DNA of 6,453 bases from positions 1 through 6,453 of the forward strand of contig JABHUT010000199.1 of assembly GCA_018658685.1 (NCBI GenBank). The letters run 5' to 3'. The DNA is from Alphaproteobacteria bacterium (GTDB lineage Bacteria > Pseudomonadota > Alphaproteobacteria > MED-G09). Both the position numbers and the translations under genes were made by a program. Below, in pieces: positions 1-5,139 of the stretch. Each line of letters starts with the position of its first letter. Position 1 is the first letter of the stretch. A model generated the notes under the pieces. It made no database searches, was not told the DNA's origin, and saw only the letters and a program-made list of their open reading frames with translations.

Positions 1-1173
1 AATAAACATTAAGGCTATAGCTAGATAATAAGGCGAATTAGAATTCCAAATAAATAATTGCATACCTGTTAAAGGGTTAATAAGAAAACCAGCAGCATAA
101 GAACTTACAAGAATTCCAGCTGCTGCCCCTTGCTCATCCTCGCCAACAGCTAATGATAGGCCTGTAAATAAACCTGGACCCATTAAAGCACCCCCTACCC
201 CATAAACAGCCATTGCAAGGCCTGTTACATAAAGTCCATTTGAAATTACAATTAAAAATAAAGATATAATTGTTGCAATAGAGCCAAGCCTTAGTAAAAG
301 AGCAGGTGTTGGAGAAATTCTTCTAATAATACCCAATTGAACTATTAAAGTAGCAACACCAGTAAAAATTAACATAGTTCCAGTATAAACTGATGCTTCG
401 GTATTTGAATAACTAAACTTATCCTGAAGATAGAGTGATAATATTTGCATAACAACAGCACTTGTTTGACTAATGCAAAGCCCCATTAATGCAAAAGAAA
501 TCACCCTTGAGTCAAATGGTGTCAATCGAGCTTCCTGGACTTTAGCCGGACGTATTGGTTTAGTTTTTTCTGGTAGGTAAATAAATATTAAAAGGGCAAT
601 AAAGCCAGTAATACCTCCAAATAAAAAGTAAGGGACCAAAGGTCCTAATAATACCGCTGCCGAAGCTAGTCCAGGTCCAACAATACCACTTATAGCAAAT
701 GCCGAACCCATAACAGCCATAACGCCTGAGCGCTCTCGTTCAGTCGTTCTATCCGCTACGTAAGCCATTGAAGCAGAATGGGCTCCAGATCCAAGAAAAC
801 CATAACAACCTCGAGTTAAAATCAATAATCCAAACAAAGTAGGTAAGTTAATTGCCCCAAGTTCATTTAATCTAAATTCAACACCCATTAATATGGTTGT
901 TATTGAATAAATAATTAATCCAAGAATAATTATAGATTTCCTTCCTAAATAATCACTTTTTTTACCCCAAAAAGGGCTCATGATCATCCAGCCAAGCGCA
1001 GATAATGAAAAAATAAAGCCTACTTGTACTTCAGATAAACCAAGGCCTCGCGCATAAGGAGGTAAAACAGCAATAAAAAGTGTTTGGCCAGTACCAATTG
1101 CAAACATGCCCAGGAATAAAACACGGAATCCTAACTTTCTCTCTTGAGGTGTGGTTTTTATAGAAGTTTTCAT
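1..1173 (-). CDS. MFS transporter, 12-helix type, C-terminus cut by window edge
   Basis: Reading the minus strand from the ATG at 1173-1171 gives 391 codons with no stop before base 1, so the gene is partial at its 3' end. Family members are usually about 400 residues, so probably only the last part of helix 12 and a short tail are missing. The product is an inner-membrane secondary transporter. Hydrophobic segments fall at roughly 17-37, 50-68, 79-95, 108-126, 150-172, 180-198, 222-247, 262-284, 290-309, 312-335, 348-370 and 378 onward. The loop between helices 2 and 3 carries a canonical MFS motif A (GKKSDYLGRK, about residues 70-79, with D74 and R78). Helix 5 has a motif C-like stretch ending in GIVGPG (about 163-168), common in drug/proton antiporters, so export is somewhat favoured over uptake. 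It is the last visible gene of the SDR operon, 8 bases after the previous stop and without a clear Shine-Dalgarno, so translational coupling is likely. The substrate is unknown; I infer it belongs to the same pathway as the SDRs. Confidence 0.93.
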   Translation of the reverse strand, partial: MKTSIKTTPQERKLGFRVLFLGMFAIGTGQTLFIAVLPPYARGLGLSEVQVGFIFSLSALGWMIMSPFWGKKSDYLGRKSIIILGLIIYSITTILMGVEFRLNELGAINLPTLFGLLILTRGCYGFLGSGAHSASMAYVADRTTERERSGVMAVMGSAFAISGIVGPGLASAAVLLGPLVPYFLFGGITGFIALLIFIYLPEKTKPIRPAKVQEARLTPFDSRVISFALMGLCISQTSAVVMQILSLYLQDKFSYSNTEASVYTGTMLIFTGVATLIVQLGIIRRISPTPALLLRLGSIATIISLFLIVISNGLYVTGLAMAVYGVGGALMGPGLFTGLSLAVGEDEQGAAAGILVSSYAAGFLINPLTGMQLFIWNSNSPYYLAIALMFI

Positions 1174-1181
1174 TATATTTG

Positions 1182-1955
1182 CTAAGTAGCGTTACTTCCC
1201 ATAGCGCCATCAGCTAATCTTCCACCATCAACGTTTAAATCTGATCCTGTTAAATATTCAGTTGTACAAAGAAATAAAATAGCATCCGCCATATTTTTTG
1301 GGAGGCCAACTTCTCTCAAAGGGGTTTCTAACTCAAAGAAACCTTTTAAACCATCATCGCCTTCATCTCCTCCACCAACCATAGGAGTCCAAACGACACC
1401 AGGATGAAGAGCATTAATTTTTATATTTCTATGAGCAACCTCTATCGCTGCCGCTTTAGTCATAGTTGTAACAGCACCCTTAGAAGCACAGTAACCAGAT
1501 GCCTCAGGTAGACCCATTTGTCCCATTAAAGAGGACACATTTACTATAGACCCACCGTCATTCATTTCCTTTAAACAATGCTTCATTCCTAACCAAGTGC
1601 CATCGATATTTACAGAACAAATTTGATTAAAATCATCCAATGTTGTTTCCAAAACTGGTTTTAAGAAAAACTGTCCAGCGTTATTAACTAAAATATCTAT
1701 TAAACCAAAATGATCTTTTGTTTTTTTAATAACCTCGATCCAATTATCTTCATCTGCAACTTCATGAGAGATAAATAAGCTCTTAGTACTATACTTAGCG
1801 ATCATTTCAGCAGTCTCTTTTCCAGCATCCTGATTACGCCCAGTAAAGACTACTGATGCGCCTTCTTTGGCAAGAAGAATTGCTGTTTCCCTTCCTATGC
1901 CCGATGTTGCGCCAGTTACTATTGCTACTTTATTATCTAATTTTCCCATATTCAT
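1182..1955 (-). CDS. Short-chain dehydrogenase/reductase, classical type, intact active site
   Basis: A 257-residue classical SDR of normal length with a Rossmann fold, presumably cytosolic, catalysing NAD(P)-dependent alcohol/ketone interconversion. Visible motifs are TGATSGIG (residues 14-21, dinucleotide binding), NNAG (91-94), catalytic N116, S142, Y155 and K159 (YCASK), HPG (184-186), and the C-terminal LTGSDLNVDGG. Arg40 after the second strand (FTGR) hints at NADP(H), but weakly. Its start directly follows the stop of the upstream SDR (TAA then ATG). An AAGG in the last codons of that gene lies only 3 bases from the first ATG but 9 from the second in-frame ATG at 1949-1947, so translation may begin at residue 3, giving the more usual MGKLDNKVAIVTG start. 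Close relatives of this family include hydroxysteroid and cyclic-alcohol dehydrogenases and 3-oxoacyl-ACP reductases, so the substrate cannot be assigned. The operon context suggests it is the active partner of the degenerate SDR. Confidence 0.95.
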   Translation of the reverse strand: MNMGKLDNKVAIVTGATSGIGRETAILLAKEGASVVFTGRNQDAGKETAEMIAKYSTKSLFISHEVADEDNWIEVIKKTKDHFGLIDILVNNAGQFFLKPVLETTLDDFNQICSVNIDGTWLGMKHCLKEMNDGGSIVNVSSLMGQMGLPEASGYCASKGAVTTMTKAAAIEVAHRNIKINALHPGVVWTPMVGGGDEGDDGLKGFFELETPLREVGLPKNMADAILFLCTTEYLTGSDLNVDGGRLADGAMGSNAT

Positions 1956-2711
1956 TTACCTTGCACTCATCCCACCATCGATGGTTAATTCAGCACCTGT
2001 TATAAAGAATGACGATTCTGAAACTAAAAAAAGAATAGTTTTAGCTATCTCTTCTGAGGTAGCTTTCCTGTTAAGAGGAATGTTCGACTTAATATATTGA
2101 TCTTCATCAACATCACCAGAAAAAGTTTTACTGATATCAATATCAGTTAGCCCAGGATGAATTGAATTCACTCTAATTTTTTCAGGACCTAACTCACATG
2201 CGCCGGCCTTTGCTAAAAGCCTAATTCCGCCTTGAGCTGCACAAAATGCAGTAGCGTTTGAAACACCAACTTTTCCTAAAACAGAGGATATCATTACTAT
2301 TGATCCACCATTTCCATGCTCTCTAATAGCTTTTGTTCCATATTTAAGACCTAAGAATGATCCTGTGAGGTTTTGATTAATTACATCTTTAAATTCTTTT
2401 AGGGATGAACTTTCCATGGACTGCGATATAAAACTTCCTGCACTATTAACAATACTGTCAATATGACCAAACTCTGAACTTGCTTGACTAATAACATTTT
2501 CCCAATCGCTTTCTGATGTTACGTCATGTTCTATATATTTTGCAGAACCGCCATTACCTATGATTTCTTTTTCGACAGAAAAACCTTCTTCTTTTCTCTC
2601 GCATGTTAAAATAATATTTGCGCCCTCTGATGCGAGAAGCCTAGAGGCATCAGCTCCAATGCCTCTCCCTCCGCCAGTGATAATAATATTTTTACTTAGA
2701 AGAGATTTCAT
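1956..2711 (-). CDS. Degenerate SDR-family protein lacking the catalytic Tyr and Lys
   Basis: A 251-residue SDR fold protein, first gene of the operon. The cofactor loop TGGGRGIG (residues 12-19), the NNAG variant NSAG (89-92), N114, S143, HPG (185-187) and the C-terminal ITGAELTIDGG are all kept. At the YxxxK site, however, the sequence is FCAAQ: F156 (codon TTT, bases 2246-2244) replaces Tyr and Q160 (CAA, bases 2234-2232) replaces Lys. Ser143 sits 13 residues before F156, the usual Ser-Tyr spacing, so the alignment is secure. In the classical SDR mechanism Tyr is the acid/base and Lys lowers its pKa, so normal redox catalysis is not expected. The frame is intact, the length normal and the other motifs preserved, so this looks like a maintained pseudoenzyme rather than a decaying gene. 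Its immediate junction to the intact SDR suggests a heteromeric partner, which is inference. A GGA lies 6 bases before the ATG. Alternatives are an unconventional lyase-like activity or a ligand-binding regulator. Confidence 0.93.
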   Translation of the reverse strand: MKSLLSKNIIITGGGRGIGADASRLLASEGANIILTCERKEEGFSVEKEIIGNGGSAKYIEHDVTSESDWENVISQASSEFGHIDSIVNSAGSFISQSMESSSLKEFKDVINQNLTGSFLGLKYGTKAIREHGNGGSIVMISSVLGKVGVSNATAFCAAQGGIRLLAKAGACELGPEKIRVNSIHPGLTDIDISKTFSGDVDEDQYIKSNIPLNRKATSEEIAKTILFLVSESSFFITGAELTIDGGMSAR

Positions 2712-2721
2712 GAATTTTCCG

Positions 2722-2737
2722 AAGATTATTAAATCTT
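2722..2737. repeat. Inverted repeat at the presumed SDR transcription start
   Basis: AAGATT and AATCTT form perfect 6-base arms around a 4-base ATTA spacer. The repeat lies between the TACAAT -10 candidate and the SDR ribosome binding site, covering the position where transcription would start (about 2731). That is a typical place for a repressor operator, but short AT-rich repeats also arise by chance in such sequence. Confidence 0.3.
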
Positions 2738-2743
2738 ATTGTA
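2738..2743 (-). promoter_or_regulatory. Candidate -10 element for the SDR operon
   Basis: The minus strand reads TACAAT, one mismatch from TATAAT, just after the T-tract of the hairpin. It would place the transcription start near 2731 and give a leader of about 20 bases that includes the GGA ribosome binding site. No good -35 hexamer lies 16-18 bases upstream, because that position falls inside the hairpin palindrome, so the promoter would be weak or activator-dependent. Confidence 0.3.
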
Positions 2744-2744
2744 C

Positions 2745-2780
2745 AAAAAAAAAGGATGAAACGCTAGCGCTTCATCCTTT
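2745..2780 (-). terminator. Rho-independent terminator-like hairpin facing the SDR operon
   Basis: Bases 2751-2780 form a 30-base near-palindrome: arms AAAGGATGAA and TTCATCCTTT around a CGCTAGCG core. Read on the minus strand, the single asymmetric position becomes a G-U wobble, giving a continuous 13-bp stem with a CUAG loop. A U-tract follows at once (nine A's on the plus strand at 2745-2753, six beyond the stem). On the plus strand the same position is an A-C mismatch and no U-tract follows. The geometry therefore supports termination in the minus direction. It lies 34 bases before the first SDR codon rather than after a gene, so it may be a leader attenuator, the end of a small RNA or read-through, or an operator-like palindrome. 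Confidence 0.6.
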
Positions 2781-2876
2781 ATTCCTACTTTTAATTCTTG
2801 TTAACAAAAATTTCTTAATTCAAAAATCCATATTCATAGGTCACCCTAGCTTTAGAATCTAACGATGGTAATGAGA

Positions 2877-2890
2877 AACAAATATTTGTT
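2877..2890. repeat. Perfect 14-bp palindrome, possible operator
   Basis: AACAAATATTTGTT is an exact palindrome near the middle of the divergent spacer, about 24 bases upstream of the best P450-directed -35 candidate. The position and perfect dyad fit a binding site for a dimeric regulator acting on one or both directions. No second copy is evident in the window, and its AT-richness makes a chance origin possible. Confidence 0.35.
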
Positions 2891-2913
2891 ACTTTTTTAC
2901 AACATAATAAATC

Positions 2914-2942
2914 TTGAACTTTAAATTCCAAATACTTATTAA
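2914..2942 (+). promoter_or_regulatory. Weak sigma70-like promoter candidate for the P450 gene
   Basis: TTGAAC at 2914-2919 and TATTAA at 2937-2942 are separated by 17 bases, each matching four of six consensus positions. The start would fall about 25 bases before the P450 ATG. An alternative -10, TAGAAT at 2950-2955, matches better but has no spaced -35. In AT-rich DNA such matches are common. Confidence 0.25.
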
Positions 2943-2964
2943 TATGTAGTAGAATAATTTTTAC

Positions 2965-2970
2965 GGAGGG
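2965..2970 (+). promoter_or_regulatory. Ribosome binding site deciding the P450 start
   Basis: GGAGGG is the strongest Shine-Dalgarno in the window. Measured from GGAGG, it is only 2 bases from the first ATG (2972) but 5 bases from the second (2975). The second ATG is therefore the likelier start, giving a 425-residue protein beginning MSETIKP. The strength contrasts with the poor or absent sites of the other genes and suggests high translation of the P450. Confidence 0.6.
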
Positions 2971-2971
2971 T

Positions 2972-4252
2972 ATGATGAGCGAAACAATAAAACCAATTGA
3001 TGAAAAACTTGAAAATTTAAATATCTTTGACCCAGAGCTTATGAAGTGTCCGCATGCATTTTATAAAAAATTAAGAGATGAAAGTCCAGTTTATCAGGAC
3101 CCTACAACTGGTATCTTTCAAGTCTCGAAACATGAATTAATTTGTGAAGCAGCTCGTAATGCAAAGGTTTTTTCAAACGACTTTGGGGCTCTTCAGAAAG
3201 ATGGTGGATCTGATTCTTATCCTCAAGAAGCTGCAGAAATTATGGCAAAAGATGGCTATCCTTCTGTAAATACAATGTTAACAGCCGACCCCCCTCGTCA
3301 TACAAAATACAGAGGTCTTGTTGACAAAGCCTTTGCTCCAAAAAGAGTTGCTGATATGGTCCCAGCAATTGAAGAAAAAACTAACTATATAATAGATCAA
3401 TTTTTCGATGATGGTAAATGTGAAGTAGCTAGTCAAATTGCGCAACCATTGCCGATAAGAGTTATAGCGGAGGCACTTGGTGCATCATCTGATGACTATG
3501 ATAACTTTAAAATATGGTCACAGGCTTTTACTGATCAATTATCAGGGACAAGTACGCCTGATGAGCATATTGAAATAGCAAAAAAGCTTGTTCAATTTCA
3601 ACAATATTTTGCTGATAGACTTTCTGAAAAAGCAAAAAATCCTTCTGATGATATTTTATCTGATTTAGCAACTCTTGATTTTGAAGATGAGAATGATGTA
3701 TCAAGAAAACTTGAAACAGCAGAACAATTATCTATCATTCAACAACTTCTTGTTGCAGGGAATGCTACTACAGCACACTCAATTACTGAAGCCATCAAAC
3801 TTCTAATCGAAAATCCGGATCAAATGGAATTAGTCGTGAATGATCATAGCCTAATCCCGAATATGATTGAAGAATCTCTCAGGCTTTTAACTCCTACAAA
3901 TAATATGTGGAGAATTGCTACTGAAGATACTGAGCTTGGAGGTGTTGCTATACCTGCTGGTTCCGCATTACTTCTTCGCTACGGATCAGGAAATAGAGAT
4001 GAGGAGTTATTTGAAAACCCTGACAAATTTGATGTAACGAGAAATAATGCAAGACGTCACGTGGCTTTTGGTCAAGGTATTCATGTTTGCCTCGGTATGA
4101 ACTTATCAAGGAAAGAAATGTATACAGCGTTTCCAATTATTTTAGGTCGATTAAAAAATATGAGATTTGCCGATGGGAATAAATTTAATTATAGCCCTAA
4201 TGTATTATTAAGAGGTTTAGACAACCTTTATATTGAATTCGATAAAGCTTAA
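2972..4252 (+). CDS. Cytochrome P450, soluble bacterial type
   Basis: A full-length bacterial P450 (426 residues from the first ATG; 425 from the likelier second ATG at 2975). There is no N-terminal membrane anchor, so it is cytosolic and should depend on ferredoxin and ferredoxin reductase, which are not in this window. Motifs, numbered from the first ATG, are: C-helix HTKYR (H110, R114, heme propionate contacts); I-helix AGNATT (262-267) with T266 and T267; K-helix ExxR as E301-R304; NRDEELFENPDKFDV (341-355); and the heme loop FGQGIHVCLG (366-375) with C373 as the axial thiolate. The I-helix position that is normally Asp or Glu before the conserved Thr is Ala265, so the usual acid-alcohol pair for oxygen activation is incomplete. 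It is transcribed away from the SDR operon, and its stop overlaps the convergent isomerase gene. I expect monooxygenation of a hydrophobic substrate; the CYP family and substrate cannot be set from sequence alone. Confidence 0.97.
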   Translation: MMSETIKPIDEKLENLNIFDPELMKCPHAFYKKLRDESPVYQDPTTGIFQVSKHELICEAARNAKVFSNDFGALQKDGGSDSYPQEAAEIMAKDGYPSVNTMLTADPPRHTKYRGLVDKAFAPKRVADMVPAIEEKTNYIIDQFFDDGKCEVASQIAQPLPIRVIAEALGASSDDYDNFKIWSQAFTDQLSGTSTPDEHIEIAKKLVQFQQYFADRLSEKAKNPSDDILSDLATLDFEDENDVSRKLETAEQLSIIQQLLVAGNATTAHSITEAIKLLIENPDQMELVVNDHSLIPNMIEESLRLLTPTNNMWRIATEDTELGGVAIPAGSALLLRYGSGNRDEELFENPDKFDVTRNNARRHVAFGQGIHVCLGMNLSRKEMYTAFPIILGRLKNMRFADGNKFNYSPNVLLRGLDNLYIEFDKA

Positions 4253-5082
4253 TTAGTTTCAATTATTTCATAGTCTAATATTTTTTTTTCTATTTGTAAT
4301 TTAAGATTTACTTTCTTCTTTTCACTTATAAATCTTTTTTGAACTAAATTTCTTACCTCAGCGAAAGTTTTTTGTTTAGCTTTTGATATTGAAGAAATTT
4401 TTAGTATATGAAGGCCATAAGGTGATTTAATTGAGCCCTGCCATTTCTCGCTAGCAGAAAGAGAAAAAATTATTTGAGCAGTTTCTTCCCCAAAATGCCC
4501 TATTATAAAAGATTTACTCCTTTGGGCATAATTTTTCTGATATGGGAAAATTGAAATCTTATTTAATAAATTAGCATTAAAGAAATCTTGATTTTGCGAC
4601 TTTGTATAATAATCTATATCGTCAATTATATTATCATCGTCCTTGCGAAAGAAAATATGTGAAAAAGTAATTTTTTCATCCTCAATATACAAAAAATTAT
4701 TTTTATTATAGAAGGACAATAAATCTTCTTCGGAAACCTCTTCCTCAGGTAAATTATTAACAAGAGATTGCTCTCCAAGCTGTGCTAAACGACTTGAAAT
4801 GACAGGATCAACTTTATCTAAACCCCAACTTAAGGCCTCTCTCTTTAAAACTTCCCTTTTTATATAATCCTTTTTAATTAATAAGACTTGAGCCTCTGTA
4901 AGATCTTCATATTTTATAAAAACTGGCTCTTCAAGATTTCTGTTAGCTAAGTAAAAAAATTTTAATGAACTATCATTGACAATAATTGAATTATCATTCA
5001 AATCTTTTTTACTCAAAAGCCCAAAAAAAATAACTATAATACCTAAGATAATTCCAAAAATTATATAAATTCTTTTTGTCAT
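4249..5082 (-). CDS. Membrane-anchored parvulin-type peptidyl-prolyl cis-trans isomerase
   Basis: A 277-residue protein with a basic start (MTKR) and one N-terminal hydrophobic helix (about residues 5-23) with no obvious cleavage site, so it is probably anchored in the inner membrane with the rest in the periplasm. Residues 115-135 (SEEDLLSFYNKN) resemble the linker before PpiC/SurA-type domains. A divergent parvulin core runs about 136-230, with ITFSHIFF (H142) matching the usual ARHIL strand and KSPYGLHILKI (219-229) matching the T-x-F/YGYHII-x-V end. The C-terminal part is charged and helical. Parvulins assist folding of exported proteins. Its ATG is 57 bases after the DUF3604 stop, without a strong Shine-Dalgarno or promoter, so co-transcription is likely. 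The domain is low in conservation, so it may act as a chaperone rather than an active isomerase. Confidence 0.8.
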   Translation of the reverse strand: MTKRIYIIFGIILGIIVIFFGLLSKKDLNDNSIIVNDSSLKFFYLANRNLEEPVFIKYEDLTEAQVLLIKKDYIKREVLKREALSWGLDKVDPVISSRLAQLGEQSLVNNLPEEEVSEEDLLSFYNKNNFLYIEDEKITFSHIFFRKDDDNIIDDIDYYTKSQNQDFFNANLLNKISIFPYQKNYAQRSKSFIIGHFGEETAQIIFSLSASEKWQGSIKSPYGLHILKISSISKAKQKTFAEVRNLVQKRFISEKKKVNLKLQIEKKILDYEIIETN

Positions 5083-5139
5083 AACTAGCTATCTTGTCTT
5101 TACAATATTTAAAAGAGTTCGGGCAATCTAATTAAAAGG

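Larger units (their letters stand above)
2712..2971. promoter_or_regulatory. Divergent intergenic control region between SDR operon and P450
   Basis: About 260 AT-rich bases separate the divergently transcribed SDR operon and P450 gene. I see no convincing protein gene in it on either strand. It holds, from the SDR side, an inverted repeat near the SDR start, a -10-like TACAAT, a 30-base hairpin with an adjoining A-tract, a perfect 14-bp palindrome, a weak P450-directed promoter candidate, and a strong P450 ribosome binding site. The arrangement would allow a shared regulator to control both directions, but no regulator gene is present in the window. Confidence 0.6.

Noticed and set aside
1867..2100. 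77-codon plus-strand open frame spanning the SDR-SDR junction
   Set aside because: It is antisense to two clear SDR genes, and its apparent sequence is a mirror of SDR glycine-rich codons.
2824..2841. Five-codon minus-strand ORF (MNMDF) preceded by AGGGTGA, as a leader peptide before the hairpin
   Set aside because: It is too short, has no regulatory codon run, and such ORFs are expected by chance in AT-rich DNA.
2560..2862. 100-codon open frame on the plus strand crossing the SDR start and the intergenic hairpin
   Set aside because: It is antisense to the well-supported SDR N-terminus, has low-complexity hydrophobic composition and no ribosome binding site.
3948..4136. Minus-strand open frame within the P450 gene
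   Set aside because: It lies opposite the heme-binding region of a clear P450 and shows no start signal or family resemblance.
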